Assembly: GCF_001042985.1 (NCBI RefSeq)
Contig: NZ_JYKY01000001.1
Span: 1 to 64,000 of the forward strand
Reading direction: 5' to 3'
DNA from: Pseudomonas lundensis
GTDB taxonomy: Bacteria > Pseudomonadota > Gammaproteobacteria > Pseudomonadales > Pseudomonadaceae
DNA length: 64,000 nt
Notes under the pieces: generated by a model
The model's database searches: none
What the model saw: the letters and a program-made list of their open reading frames with translations, nothing else
Told to the model about the DNA's origin: nothing
Part shown: positions 1 to 9,168 of the stretch, piece by piece
How positions within the stretch are numbered: position 1 is the stretch's first letter
Layout of the letters: every line of letters starts with the position of its first letter
Made by a program: the position numbers and the translations under genes

Positions 1-174
1 AGGGCAAGCCCTCCAAGTTATCTGGTGGATGCGTCTAATGGGTGTTTCTATTGGGTCATTCCAAGCCGTCACATTGGCGATGGAGGGGGGGGTGTGTATA
101 GCCATTGTTTAAGCGATGAGGGGGGGGTGTGTATAGCCGCTGCTGCAGCCACCGAAGGGCTTGATCACGGCTAA
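1..174 (+). other. Open frame entering from the left edge, possible 3' end of a gene
   Basis: Frame 1 is open from the first base to a TAA at 172-174 (about 57 codons) and reads PSYLVDASNGCFYWVIPSRH near its start. It contains the duplicated G-run motif, which would encode the DGGGG and DEGG stretches. I do not recognise the product. It ends 25 bp before the left end of the IS element, so it may be the tail of a gene whose body lies outside the window, or a chance open frame. Confidence 0.25.
77..138. repeat. Two direct copies of a G8-containing motif
   Basis: The block GCGATG(G)A followed by eight G and TGTGTATAGCC occurs at about 77-103 and again at 113-138. The copies differ by one inserted G before the A. 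It looks like a local duplication of about 35 bp next to the insertion sequence. Function unknown. Confidence 0.6.
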
Positions 175-198
175 GCACTTGGTAGTGGAAATTGTGCT

Positions 199-1383
199 TA
201 GTGGACTGAGCGGGTAGTTCATTTATCTACCGGTAACGATATACTGTGCATCCAATGTCATGGATTGGTTATACGCATGGCCCGACCGACTTCCCCCTTT
301 GCTTTAATGCCTTCAGATCTCATCGCCCTGCAAGGTTGGTTGCGTATGAGTACGCTGGAGCAGAGCCTCGCCCAGCGAGCGCGCATCCTGCTTCTACTGG
401 CTGATGGATTGACGCCCAAGGCCGTCAGCGAGCAGTTGCAGGTCACGCCACCGACGGTATTCAAGTGGCGAAAACGCTATCTGGAGGCGGGAATCGAAGG
501 GTTGAGCGATCTGCCGCGCAGCGGCCAGCCACTCAAACTGGGGCCAGAAAAAATCAACGAAATCCTGACATTGACCACCCGGCGTGTACCCCAGGAAGCC
601 ACTCACTGGAGCGTTCGTTTGATGGCCAAGTATGCGCGGGTCACCACGTGGCAGGTTCGGCAGGTCTGGGCCGCTTCCGACCTCAAACCCCATCGCCTGA
701 AGACCTTCAAAATCAGCAACGATCCTCATTTCGCCGACAAGGTAGTCGACGTGGTCGGGCTCTATCTGAACCCGCCGGATAACGCCCTGGTGTTGTCGGT
801 TGACGAGAAAACCCAGATCCAGGCGTTGGATCGCACCCAACCGATGCTGCCGCTACGTCCAGGTCAAGTTGAACGTCGCACGCATGATTACAAGCGCCAT
901 GGTACGGCGAGTCTGTACGCAGCTTTCGACATCCTGACCGGCCAAGTCATCGGACGGATTACCCAGCGCCATCGAGCCAAGGAGTTTCTGGCTTTCCTGC
1001 AACAGATTGACCGCAGCACGCCAGCCGGACTGGATCTGCATGTGATTCTGGATAACAGTTCGACCCACAAAACGGCTGCAATCAAGCAGTGGCTGGAAAA
1101 GCATCCGCGTTTCAAGTTGCACTTCACCCCGACCAGCGCGTCTTGGCTGAACGCCGTGGAAGGCTGGTTTGCACAGCTGGAAAGACGAGCGTTGTACCGG
1201 GCCGCCTTCACCAGCGTCGCCGACCTGAAGGCGGCTATCCGCCAATTTATCGAGGCTCACAATGAGCATTCAGCCAAGCCGTTTAAGTGGAATAAAACGG
1301 CTGAGGCCATCATTAGCTCGGTACATAAAGCGAAGCTGAGCGTGATAAAAAATAAGTTAATGAATTAACCGCTCAAGCCATTA
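199..1383 (+). mobile_element. IS630-family insertion sequence with terminal inverted repeats
   Basis: The left end at 199-225 and the reverse complement of the right end at 1357-1383 align over 27 bp with 21 identities. The strongest blocks are TGAGCGG and TTCATT. Both outer ends are TA, the target dinucleotide that IS630/Tc1-mariner elements duplicate on insertion. The single gene inside encodes a DDE transposase that fills nearly the whole element, as is usual for this family. The exact ends (inside or outside the TA) are inferred. The copy looks intact and potentially mobile. Confidence 0.8.
277..1368 (+). CDS. IS630-family transposase
   Basis: This is a 363-residue DDE transposase that would cut and rejoin the ends of its own element at TA sites. 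The N-terminal part (about 20-70) holds a winged helix-turn-helix of the Psq/HTH_29 type (TPKAVSEQLQVTPPTVFKWR). The catalytic domain shows the acidic triad: D176 in SVDEKTQ, D259 in VILDNSSTHK and E295 in WLNAVEGWF, with 35 residues between the second D and the E. The ATG at 277 is preferred over a TTG at 265 because it gives the usual MARPTS-type start; no strong ribosome site is seen before either. The gene is full length with no frameshift, ends eight codons after KLSVIKNK, and stops inside the right terminal repeat region. Confidence 0.9.
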   Translation: MARPTSPFALMPSDLIALQGWLRMSTLEQSLAQRARILLLLADGLTPKAVSEQLQVTPPTVFKWRKRYLEAGIEGLSDLPRSGQPLKLGPEKINEILTLTTRRVPQEATHWSVRLMAKYARVTTWQVRQVWAASDLKPHRLKTFKISNDPHFADKVVDVVGLYLNPPDNALVLSVDEKTQIQALDRTQPMLPLRPGQVERRTHDYKRHGTASLYAAFDILTGQVIGRITQRHRAKEFLAFLQQIDRSTPAGLDLHVILDNSSTHKTAAIKQWLEKHPRFKLHFTPTSASWLNAVEGWFAQLERRALYRAAFTSVADLKAAIRQFIEAHNEHSAKPFKWNKTAEAIISSVHKAKLSVIKNKLMN

Positions 1384-1494
1384 GTCAGGTAAGCTCGGTT
1401 CGGTCAGACGCCCATTGATAACGATGTTTTGGAAGCGGGATTGTTTCGCTTAGCAAGCTCAGAAAATTAACTGACTGTTGCACTTGCTCCTTGA

Positions 1495-2079
1495 GACCGC
1501 CATGATGAGGCTCGCCTCACGGCACTGGTGACACGTGAAGCCGCATTGAAAGCCACGGGTGAGCAACTGCAGGCAGATTGGGATGCCATCAAAGCTGCTA
1601 ATGAATTACTCGAGACTGATTTTTGGAAGGAGCATATTAAAAAAACACTGCCCACTGCCGAAGAACTGCAGATGTTAGTGTCGCAGGCGCTGGTTCCCAA
1701 GTTTGATGTGGAAATTATCAAGTTAGGACTGCAGCGATTAGAGACGTACTTGGATATCTTTGGTGCAGCGGCAAAGCTGGTGTCCTTGGGCGAAGCCCTT
1801 GTGCGGCTGTCGAAAAATATATCCGCCAACAACCTTGAGCGCCAAGAGGTTCAAGAGAAAATCAAGGCGTTGCAGGCGCGTAAGGAAAAATTTGAGTCCT
1901 ATGACGGCGTCTTGACGGCAAGAACGCAATGGGTAGAACAAGTGGGGCTGGTCGTGGAAAGTCTGGTGGTGTTTCTAAGAGAGTGTCGTCTTTTTCAAAC
2001 AGCTGACGGGTGCGACATTGCTTCATTGCAAACTCACCTGACCACATTTATTTCAGTGTTGCGTCAGGTGCGTGTTTGA
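1495..2079 (+). pseudogene. 3' remnant of a helical protein, possibly an XaxB-type toxin subunit
   Basis: The last about 190 residues of a long alpha-helical, coiled-coil-like protein (LPTAEELQMLVSQ, LERQEVQEKIKALQARKEKF). A GTG at 1528 could open a 183-codon frame, but it has no ribosome site. The frame continues upstream to a TGA at 1492 and, beyond it, through further stops, so the 5' part looks missing or decayed. The insertion sequence ends 112 bp upstream and may have removed or displaced the rest. The helix pattern and the LPT-EEL segment remind me of subunit B of alpha-xenorhabdolysin (XaxAB/YaxAB) binary toxins found in pseudomonads. That is a weak family guess from memory; no A subunit is seen in the window. 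Confidence 0.45.
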
Positions 2080-2093
2080 TTTAAGCGTCAGAG

Positions 2094-2126
2094 CAAAACG
2101 CCCATGCAGTTTGGCTGCATGGGCGT
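2094..2126 (-). terminator. Rho-independent terminator of speC
   Basis: ACGCCCATGCAG at 2098-2109 pairs perfectly with CTGCATGGGCGT at 2115-2126 around a 5-nt loop. On the minus strand it is followed by TTTT. It lies 7 bp past the speC stop codon. Confidence 0.85.
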
Positions 2127-2132
2127 GTGGGA

Positions 2133-3296
2133 TTACAAGTAAAAAGACTTCAGCGGAGGGAAGCCATTGAATTCAACGGCGCTGTAGCTTGTGGTATAGG
2201 CACCGGTCGACAACCAGTATAGACGGTCGCCAATAGCCAGATTCAGCGGCAAACCATACTTGTAGTTTTCATACATGATGTCGGCGCTGTCGCAGGTGGG
2301 CCCGGCGATGACCACTTCTTCCATTTCACCTTTCTTTTCGGTCCAGATCGGAAACTTGATCGCTTCGTCCATGGTTTCAATCAAACCCGAGAATTTGCCG
2401 ACATCGGTGTACACCCAGCGCTCCACAGCGGTGCGGGATTTACGGGCCACCAGCACCACTTCGCTGACCAGAATTCCCGCGTTGGCAATCAGGGAGCGAC
2501 CCGGTTCCAGAATGATTTCCGGCAGGTCATCGCCGAAATCTTCTTTCAGGAAACGAATGATTTCTTCAGCGTAGGTTTCAAGGCTGTTGGTGCGCGTGAT
2601 GTAGTTGGCCGGGAAGCCACCGCCCATGTTGATCAGCTTCAGGTGGATGCCATCTTCTTCTTTCAGGCGTTCGAAAATCACTTTGACCTTGGCAATGGCG
2701 GCATCCCAAACGCTGATGTCGCGTTGCTGGGAGCCGACATGGAACGAAATACCGTAAGGCACCAGGCCAAGGTCGCGGGCCAAAATCAGCAAGTCCATGG
2801 CCATGTCGGTCTGGCAGCCAAACTTGCGTGACAGCGGCCAGTCAGCGGTGGTCGAGCCTTCGGTGAGGATGCGCACATACACCTTGGCGCCAGGCGCGGC
2901 TTTGGCGATGTTGCGCAGGTCGGCTTCGGAGTCCGTGGAGAACAGGCGCACACCTTTCTCGTAGAAGTAGCGGATGTCTTTGGACTTCTTGATGGTATTG
3001 CCGTAGCTGATGCGATCCGGGCTCACGCCCTGTGCCATCACTTTATCCAGCTCATAGATCGAAGCGATGTCGAAGTTCGAGCCTTTGTCGCGCAGCAAGT
3101 TGATGATTTCAACCGCCGGGTTGGCCTTGACGGCGTAGTACACCTTGGCAAATTCGAAACCTGCGCGCAGGTCATCGTAGGCCTGGCTGATCATCGCGGT
3201 GTCGATTACCACGAACGGGGTTTCCTGGGTGTCAGCGAACGCTTTCATTTTCTGAAAGGTATCGCGCGCGTAATAGTCTTCGACCTTAATCGACAT
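2133..3296 (-). CDS. speC: Ornithine decarboxylase, alanine-racemase-fold type
   Basis: PLP enzyme of 387 residues that decarboxylates ornithine to putrescine, the first step of polyamine synthesis. It is the group IV (eukaryotic-like) type used by Pseudomonas, about half the length of the E. coli fold-type I enzyme. YAVKANP places the PLP lysine at K57; the GGG motif of the phosphate site follows in INMGGGFPAN, EPGR is present, and the catalytic cysteine is in GPTCDSAD (C335). An upstream in-frame ATG would add 15 residues, but the start at 3296 is chosen because AGGAGT lies 8 nt before it and the protein then begins MSIKVEDYY. Related group IV enzymes can act on lysine or diaminopimelate, and the ornithine preference is taken from the close Pseudomonas family. 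It is a single-gene unit with its own terminator. Confidence 0.93.
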   Translation of the reverse strand: MSIKVEDYYARDTFQKMKAFADTQETPFVVIDTAMISQAYDDLRAGFEFAKVYYAVKANPAVEIINLLRDKGSNFDIASIYELDKVMAQGVSPDRISYGNTIKKSKDIRYFYEKGVRLFSTDSEADLRNIAKAAPGAKVYVRILTEGSTTADWPLSRKFGCQTDMAMDLLILARDLGLVPYGISFHVGSQQRDISVWDAAIAKVKVIFERLKEEDGIHLKLINMGGGFPANYITRTNSLETYAEEIIRFLKEDFGDDLPEIILEPGRSLIANAGILVSEVVLVARKSRTAVERWVYTDVGKFSGLIETMDEAIKFPIWTEKKGEMEEVVIAGPTCDSADIMYENYKYGLPLNLAIGDRLYWLSTGAYTTSYSAVEFNGFPPLKSFYL

Positions 3297-3719
3297 GCTG
3301 AGGGACTCCTGGTGGCAAACGTCATCAATAAATGGGCGCAACTGAACATCCTCCGTATCCCCACTTTGGTTCGCCTACTTCCCAAGGCATGTCCGCCGAA
3401 AGCAAAAAAGGTAAATGAACCTTGCTGTCTCGTCGTCAGTACTTGAGCCGGATGGATCGTTTCCAGCATGGATGTTCGGCGCGAACTGTAGGGGGTGATT
3501 GCCCATTGATCAACAAAAAATGTCGCGTTTTTGCACGAGTTCGTCGCAGGCTGTTTACCGGTGGTTTAAGTAACCGACCGTGGCAGGGAGGGGATGTTCA
3601 ATAAGGCGTTTTTAGAGGTGCCCAGAGGCCGCAGGCGCAAGGCTCTGCTCCCGTTTCATAGCGGTTTGCAATGAAACGGGAGGCAGAGCCTGGAGCGGAT
3701 CGCACCTGCGGGATGCGAT
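3297..3719. other. Intergenic region between the osmoprotectant transporter and speC
   Basis: 423 bp with no convincing gene on either strand. It should hold the speC promoter (minus strand) and the 3' end of the transporter transcript, which is marked by a long inverted repeat. I see no further recognisable site. Confidence 0.5.
3640..3691 (-). repeat. Long inverted repeat after the opuC-like operon
   Basis: The left arm 3640-3659 (AGGCTCTGCTCCCGTTTCAT) pairs with 3671-3691 over about 20 bp with a single bulged G, leaving an 11-nt loop. It begins 28 bp past the stop of the ATPase gene, the last of its operon. No U-run follows, so it may be a 3' stabilising or Rho-linked structure, or an intergenic repeat element, rather than a classical terminator. 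Confidence 0.6.
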
Positions 3720-4877
3720 TTAAGCCAGTGCGGTCTCGGCTGGGGACACGATGCTGGTCTTGGCGCCACGTGAACGACCGGAGCTTAAATAAGCCGCGAT
3801 CGATTCCTGAGTGACTTCACCCTGGAACACACGCTCGGTGTCCATTACCGGCAACCACGAACGGTTAAATTCGTACATGCGCGACAACAGGATGCGCAAG
3901 TGTTCTTCGGACGCCGCCGTGGCGGTGAATTCGCGCAGGAACTGCCCGCATGTGCCGGTCTGACGATGCAGGTCGCGACGCCGTACATAACCCAGCGCCT
4001 TGTTGTCGGCGCAGGTGACCACCACATAGCGACGGTCAAGTTCGTCCATCAGTTCCAGTGCTTCGCCCACCGGGGTTTCAGGGCTGACTGAAGGAGCGTT
4101 GTCGGCTGCGTCTTCGGCCTTGACCAGCAGCAGGCGCTTGAGGGTGCTGTCCTGACCGACAAAGTTGCTGACAAACTCGTCGGCAGGGTGGGCGAGCAGG
4201 GTGTCGGGGTGGTCCATCTGCAACAGCTTGCCGCCCCGGAAGATCGCAATCTTGTCGCCCAGCTTGATGGCTTCGTCAATGTCGTGGCTGACCATGATCA
4301 CGGTCTTGTTCAGCGCCCGTTGCATCTCGAAGAATTCGTTCTGGATCATTTCACGGTTGATCGGGTCAACGGCGCCGAACGGTTCATCCATCAACAGCAG
4401 CGGGGCATCAGCGGCCAGGGCGCGAATCACGCCGATGCGCTGTTGCTGGCCGCCCGACAGCTCGCGCGGGTAGCGGTGCAGATACTGCTTGGGTTCAAGT
4501 TTGATCATGCTCATCAGTTCGCGTGCCCGCTCATGGCACTTCTGTTTGTCCCAGCCCAGCAGCCTGGGCACGACCGTGATGTTTTCTTCGATGGTCATGT
4601 TCGGAAACAAACCGATTTGCTGAATCACGTAACCGATGTTGCGACGCAGGGTCACCGGGTCGAGGTCAGTGGTGTCTTCGCCGTTGATCAGAATCTTGCC
4701 GGAGGTGGGCTTAATCAGGCGGTTAATCATTTTCAACGTGGTGCTTTTGCCGCAACCCGATGGCCCGAGGAATACGCAGATTTCGCCTTCGTTGACGGTC
4801 AGGTTTACCGAGTCGACGGCTTTGACATCTTTGCCGTTGCTTTGGAAGGTTTTGCTGAGGTTTTGAAGTTCGATCAT
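3720..4877 (-). CDS. Osmoprotectant (betaine/carnitine/choline) ABC transporter ATPase
   Basis: ATP-binding subunit of 385 residues that powers import of quaternary ammonium osmoprotectants; OpuCA/ProV-type. Walker A GPSGCGKST is at 38-46, the signature LSGGQQQR at 140-147 and Walker B LLLMDEP at 160-166, followed by the H-switch in MVSHDIDEA. From about 250 to the end it has a CBS-domain pair (VGEALELMDELDRRYVVV and later VFQGEVTQESIAAYL), the module that senses ionic strength in this family. The start at 4877 overlaps the permease stop as ATGA; a longer frame beginning 13 codons earlier would run deep into the permease and was rejected. It is the last gene of a four-gene operon. Substrate choice among betaine, choline and carnitine cannot be read from the sequence. 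Confidence 0.92.
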   Translation of the reverse strand: MIELQNLSKTFQSNGKDVKAVDSVNLTVNEGEICVFLGPSGCGKSTTLKMINRLIKPTSGKILINGEDTTDLDPVTLRRNIGYVIQQIGLFPNMTIEENITVVPRLLGWDKQKCHERARELMSMIKLEPKQYLHRYPRELSGGQQQRIGVIRALAADAPLLLMDEPFGAVDPINREMIQNEFFEMQRALNKTVIMVSHDIDEAIKLGDKIAIFRGGKLLQMDHPDTLLAHPADEFVSNFVGQDSTLKRLLLVKAEDAADNAPSVSPETPVGEALELMDELDRRYVVVTCADNKALGYVRRRDLHRQTGTCGQFLREFTATAASEEHLRILLSRMYEFNRSWLPVMDTERVFQGEVTQESIAAYLSSGRSRGAKTSIVSPAETALA

Positions 4878-5527
4878 TTGAGCAGTCCTTTTGGAGTCAG
4901 CGAGCGTTGCAGCCATTGCAAAAGCAGGTCAGCGATGATGGCCAGTACACTGACCAGCACGGCGCCGACGATCAGCATCGACATATCGCTGCGGCTGATG
5001 GCAGCCAGAATAAGTACACCCAGACCGCCGGCGCCGATGGTGGCGGCGATGGTCATTACCCCGATGTTCATCACGACAGCGGTGCGTACACCGGCCAGAA
5101 TCACCGGCACCGCGATGGGCAATTCGACCATGCGCAGGCGCTGGCCGAAGGTCATGCCGATGCCGCGGGCGGCTTCACGAATGCCCGGTTCAACACCGGT
5201 GAGCGCAAGAAAGGTATTGCGCATGATGGGCAACAGTGAATAAAGGAACACGGCCGTGATGGCCGGCATCGGCCCCAGGCCCTGACCGAACTTGGAGTAG
5301 AAGGGCAGCAGCAGACCAAACAGGGCGATGGACGGGATGGTCAGCAGCACCGTGGCGCTGGCCTGCATCGGCCCGGCTAACGACGGGAAGCGCGTCATCA
5401 GCACGCCCAACGGCACGCCGACCACAATGGCCAAGGTGACGGCGATGCCGACCAGGGTGATGTGCTGCCATGTGAGGTGCAGTACAAGCGTCCAGTCCAT
5501 GTGGGAAAAGGCGTTTAGAAATTCCAT
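4874..5527 (-). CDS. Osmoprotectant ABC transporter permease (OpuCB type)
   Basis: Inner-membrane permease of 217 residues with about five or six membrane segments (for example LVGIAVTLAIVVGVPLGVLM near 27-46). The EAA loop that contacts the ATPase reads REAARGIGMTFGQRLRMVEL at about 137-156. It would pair with the second permease of the operon to form the heterodimeric channel. Its stop overlaps the ATPase start by 4 bp, and it starts 9 bp after the binding-protein stop, so translational coupling is likely. Length and layout match OpuCB/YehW/ProW-like small permeases. Confidence 0.92.
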   Translation of the reverse strand: MEFLNAFSHMDWTLVLHLTWQHITLVGIAVTLAIVVGVPLGVLMTRFPSLAGPMQASATVLLTIPSIALFGLLLPFYSKFGQGLGPMPAITAVFLYSLLPIMRNTFLALTGVEPGIREAARGIGMTFGQRLRMVELPIAVPVILAGVRTAVVMNIGVMTIAATIGAGGLGVLILAAISRSDMSMLIVGAVLVSVLAIIADLLLQWLQRSLTPKGLLK

Positions 5528-5536
5528 GTCTTCTCC

Positions 5537-6430
5537 TCAGTTGAGCGGGTGTTGGCGCAGGAAGTCGGCGGCCACTTTGGACGGGCTTTCGTGGTCCACG
5601 TCGACCCGGGCGTTAAGCTGACGCATGGTTTCATCGTCAAACAGGTCGGCCAGCGGCTTGAGCAGGCCTTCGAGATCCGGGTGCTGATCCAGATAGGCTT
5701 TACGCACGACGGGAGCGGCGGTGTAGTCCGGGAAGTAATGCAGATCATCGTTCAGCAGCTTGAGGTTGAACGCACTCAAACGGCCGTCGGTTGTGTAGAC
5801 CAGACCGGCAAACACTTGGCTGTTTTTCAGCGCGGTGTAGACGAGACCGGCGTCCATTTGGCGAATGTTGCGACGGGTCAAGTCCATGTCGTAGAGCTTG
5901 ACCAGCCCGCCCAGACCGTCAGAACGGTTGGCAAATTCGGTGTCCAGTGCCACCAGTGCCGTTTCGTGCTCTGGGTCGCGCAGGGCTTTGTTCAGGTCGC
6001 TGATGCTGTTGATCTGCGGGTATTGCTCAGCCACTTTTTGCGGTAGCGCCAGTGCAAAGGTGTTGCTGAACTTGGACGGGTGCAGCCAGATCAGGCCTTG
6101 TTTGGCGTCGACTTCTTTAACGCGGTCGTAGGATTGCTGACTGTCGAGTTTGTCAGTGATGTGGTTGTACGCCACCAGCGAGACCCCGGTGTATTCCCAC
6201 ACCATGTCCAGCTGTCCCGATTCCTGGGCCGACCGTGCCAGGCTGCTGCCCAACCCGCCCGTGACTTGCGCGTTATAGCCCTTGGCGTTGAGGTATTGCG
6301 AGGTGATTTCAGCAAGCAGTGTTTGCTCGGTGAATACCCGTGCCCCGATGCGGATCAAAGGTTTTTCAGCGGCCTGCACAATTCCTGCGCACAGCAGGAT
6401 GCAGCCTAAAAACAAGCTTATTTTTTTCAT
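5537..6430 (-). CDS. Periplasmic osmoprotectant-binding protein (OpuCC/OsmF type)
   Basis: Exported solute-binding protein of 297 residues. The N-terminus MKKISLFLGCILLCAGIVQA is a signal peptide ending AQA/A-E; no lipobox is seen, so it is probably soluble in the periplasm. The mature protein shows the family's start IRIGARVFTEQTLLAEI and the segments DMVWEYTG and SDLN. It belongs to the QAT (glycine betaine-type) binding family. Aromatic residues that could form the cation cage for quaternary amines are present (W79, Y81) but not proven. It lies between the two permease genes, the usual arrangement of this Pseudomonas operon. Confidence 0.9.
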   Translation of the reverse strand: MKKISLFLGCILLCAGIVQAAEKPLIRIGARVFTEQTLLAEITSQYLNAKGYNAQVTGGLGSSLARSAQESGQLDMVWEYTGVSLVAYNHITDKLDSQQSYDRVKEVDAKQGLIWLHPSKFSNTFALALPQKVAEQYPQINSISDLNKALRDPEHETALVALDTEFANRSDGLGGLVKLYDMDLTRRNIRQMDAGLVYTALKNSQVFAGLVYTTDGRLSAFNLKLLNDDLHYFPDYTAAPVVRKAYLDQHPDLEGLLKPLADLFDDETMRQLNARVDVDHESPSKVAADFLRQHPLN

Positions 6431-6454
6431 GGGTTTTCCTATGCTCAGCCCGAC

Positions 6455-7171
6455 CTAAACAGGTCGCAGACCGCGTTCCAACCATTGGCGGCTGATGAGT
6501 ATCACCAGGCCGTCGAGCAGCAATGCCAGCAGCGCGGTACACGCGGCGCCGAGGATCAATTGCGGCTGATTGTTGAGGGCGATGCCGGGGAAAATCAGGC
6601 TGCCCAGGCTGTTGGCGCCGATCAGGAACGCCAGTGGCGCAGTCCCGACGTTGATCGCCAGTGCTACCCGCACACCGCCCATGATGATGGGCACGGCGTT
6701 GGGTAACTCGACGCGCCAAAGCACTTGGCGCGGGGTCATACCAATGCCGACGGCGGCTTCTTTGAGTGAACCCTGGACGTTTTTCAGGCCTTCGTAGGTG
6801 TTGCGCACAATGGGCAGCAACGAGGCGAGAAACAGGGCGAAGATGGCGGGGCCGCTACCGATCCCCAGAAAGCCCAGTGCAATGGCCAGTACAGCCAGCG
6901 GCGGGACGGTGTTGCCGATGTTGAAGACTTGCATGAAGCGTTCCGCACGTCCGGCCATTGAAGGTCGGCTGAGGAAAATGCCGGCGGGTATCCCCACGAG
7001 GAGGGCGGCGAGCATTGAAACGAGTACGAGGTACAGATGGGCTTGCAGGTAGAACAACAGATCATCTTGATAGTGTTCGATAGTGCTGATGCCGATCCAA
7101 TGGACCAACAGGGCCAGGAGGGCGACAACTGCCACGCAACCTATAAGCCCTTTTCTATAGCGATTAGCCAC
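6455..7171 (-). CDS. Osmoprotectant ABC transporter permease (OpuCD type), first gene of operon
   Basis: Second permease of the transporter, 238 residues, with about six membrane helices and the EAA loop KEAAVGIGMTPRQVLWRVEL. An open frame reaches back to 7285, but the GTG at 7171 is taken as the start: AGGAG lies 7 nt before it, and the longer N-terminus (HTRMCSPTKKRS) looks non-coding. The protein then begins VANRYRKGLIGC, a short positive leader followed by the first helix. It heads the operon, which reads toward lower coordinates, and its promoter must lie in the region shared with divergent prfC. Close intergenic spacing (24 bp to the binding protein) supports one transcript. Confidence 0.9.
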   Translation of the reverse strand: MANRYRKGLIGCVAVVALLALLVHWIGISTIEHYQDDLLFYLQAHLYLVLVSMLAALLVGIPAGIFLSRPSMAGRAERFMQVFNIGNTVPPLAVLAIALGFLGIGSGPAIFALFLASLLPIVRNTYEGLKNVQGSLKEAAVGIGMTPRQVLWRVELPNAVPIIMGGVRVALAINVGTAPLAFLIGANSLGSLIFPGIALNNQPQLILGAACTALLALLLDGLVILISRQWLERGLRPV

Positions 7172-7509
7172 AGGCGGACTCCTTTTTTTAGTCGGCGAAC
7201 ACATTCTCGTGTGGCAACGCCATTCCTGGCTGCCGACAATGTGTTCGCGAAGAGCAACAGGCGGGGGCAGAGTAAACGCCGGCATCGCCTGTCATTAGCG
7301 CAGCCTCGTCAGGCTAACTTGCTGATATTTCAGCCCCTGACGGTATGTCTTATCAGGAGAGTGGACGCCTCCACCGCTCAAAAGGTTCACATTTTTTACG
7401 GCACATTGCCACCCTTGTGATTCAGACCAAGGCACCAACGGTGGCTGCGGATGCCGGATTTGGGCTATAATCCGCGCCCTTTTTTGAATCAATCGTCAGG
7501 CGATTTCCC
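7172..7509. promoter_or_regulatory. Divergent promoter region between the osmoprotectant operon and prfC
   Basis: 338 bp without a gene. Toward prfC a consensus -10 box TATAAT lies at 7466-7471, about 40 bp before the start codon, with no good -35 match. The promoter of the transporter operon should be in the same region, but I could not pick it out with confidence. Confidence 0.55.
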
Positions 7510-9093
7510 ATGACCCATCAGGCCGCCGAAGTCGCGAAACGCCGCACTTTCGCCATCATTTCCCACCCCGATGCGGGTAAAACCACCATCACCGAGAAAC
7601 TCTTGCTGATGGGCAAGGCCATTGCCGTTGCCGGTACGGTGAAATCGCGAAAGTCCGACCGCCATGCCACCTCCGACTGGATGGAAATGGAGAAACAACG
7701 GGGTATCTCGATTACCACGTCGGTCATGCAGTTCCCGTATCGCGACCACATGATCAACCTGCTCGACACCCCGGGCCACGAAGACTTCTCGGAAGACACC
7801 TACCGTACGCTGACCGCCGTCGACTCTGCTTTGATGGTGCTCGATGGCGGTAAAGGTGTCGAACCGCGCACCATCGCCCTGATGGACGTTTGCCGTCTGC
7901 GTGATACACCGATCGTCAGTTTCATCAACAAACTTGACCGGGACATCCGCGATCCGATCGAGCTGCTGGACGAAATCGAAGCCGTACTCAAAATCAAGGC
8001 GGCGCCGATCACCTGGCCGATTGGTTGCTACCGCGACTTCAAGGGTGTTTATCACCTGGCGGGCGACTACATCATTGTGTACACCGCCGGTCATGGCCAC
8101 GAACGCACTGAAGTCAAAATCATCGAGAAACTCGACTCCGACGAGGCCCGTGCCCACCTGGGTGACGAGTACGACCGTTTTGTCGATCAACTGGAACTGG
8201 TCCAGGGCGCCTGCCATGAGTTCAACCAGCAAGAATTCCTCGACGGTCAACTGACTCCTGTCTTCTTCGGTACGGCCCTGGGCAACTTCGGTGTCGACCA
8301 TGTACTGGATGCGGTGGTGGACTGGGCGCCAATGCCCCTGGCCCGTGTGGCCAACGAGCGTACGGTTGAGCCGGAAGAAGAAAAGTTCACCGGCTTCGTG
8401 TTCAAGATTCAGGCGAACATGGACCCAAAACACCGCGACCGGATCGCCTTCATGCGTATTTGCTCGGGCAAGTACGAAAAAGGCATGAAGATGCGCCACG
8501 TGCGCACCGGCAAAGATGTGCGCATCGGCGACGCTTTGACGTTCTTCTCCTCCGAGCGTGAACAGCTCGAAGAAGCCTACGCCGGTGACATCATCGGCCT
8601 GCATAACCACGGCACGATCCAGATCGGCGACACGTTCAGCGAAGGCGAGAGCCTGAGCTTTACCGGTATCCCGCACTTTGCCCCGGAACTGTTCCGTCGC
8701 GTACGTCTGCGCGACCCGCTCAAGTCCAAGCAATTGCGCCAGGGTTTGCAGCAACTGGCCGAAGAGGGGGCCACTCAGGTGTTCTTCCCCGAGCGCAGCA
8801 ACGACATCATTCTGGGTGCGGTGGGTGTGCTGCAGTTCGACGTGGTCGCGAGCCGTCTGAAAGAAGAATACAAAGTGGAATGCTCCTACGAGCCGATCAC
8901 GGTGTGGTCGGCGCGCTGGATCGAATGCAGCGATAAGAAGAAGCTGGAAGAATTCAGCGTCAAAGCGGTGGAAAACCTTGCGCTCGACGGCGGCGGTCAC
9001 TTGACCTACCTCGCACCGACGCGGGTTAACCTCGCGTTGATGGAAGAGCGTTGGCCTGATGTGAAGTTCCGCGCGACGCGTGAGCATCACTAA
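7510..9093 (+). CDS. prfC: Peptide chain release factor 3 (RF3)
   Basis: GTPase of 527 residues that ejects RF1/RF2 from the ribosome after peptide release. G1 HPDAGKTT is at 19-26, G3 DTPGHEDF at 86-93 and G4 NKLD at 140-143, all intact, followed by the EF-Tu-like domain 2 and the RF3 C-terminal domain ([15 protein letters not shown], then [20 protein letters not shown]). The length matches the family. It is transcribed alone, away from the osmoprotectant operon, and followed by a strong terminator. The ribosome site (AGGCG, 10 nt before the ATG) is weak. Confidence 0.97.
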   Translation: MTHQAAEVAKRRTFAIISHPDAGKTTITEKLLLMGKAIAVAGTVKSRKSDRHATSDWMEMEKQRGISITTSVMQFPYRDHMINLLDTPGHEDFSEDTYRTLTAVDSALMVLDGGKGVEPRTIALMDVCRLRDTPIVSFINKLDRDIRDPIELLDEIEAVLKIKAAPITWPIGCYRDFKGVYHLAGDYIIVYTAGHGHERTEVKIIEKLDSDEARAHLGDEYDRFVDQLELVQGACHEFNQQEFLDGQLTPVFFGTALGNFGVDHVLDAVVDWAPMPLARVANERTVEPEEEKFTGFVFKIQANMDPKHRDRIAFMRICSGKYEKGMKMRHVRTGKDVRIGDALTFFSSEREQLEEAYAGDIIGLHNHGTIQIGDTFSEGESLSFTGIPHFAPELFRRVRLRDPLKSKQLRQGLQQLAEEGATQVFFPERSNDIILGAVGVLQFDVVASRLKEEYKVECSYEPITVWSARWIECSDKKKLEEFSVKAVENLALDGGGHLTYLAPTRVNLALMEERWPDVKFRATREHH

Positions 9094-9132
9094 GGCGTGA
9101 CCCCTCGATAACGCAGGCCATGTCTGCGTTTG

Positions 9133-9168
9133 AATGCCAGTCAGTTCTGCTGACTGGCATTTTTTTTG
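9133..9168 (+). terminator. Rho-independent terminator of prfC
   Basis: A perfect 12-bp stem AATGCCAGTCAG (9133-9144) / CTGACTGGCATT (9150-9161) with a 5-nt loop, continuing into a run of eight T. Confidence 0.95.
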
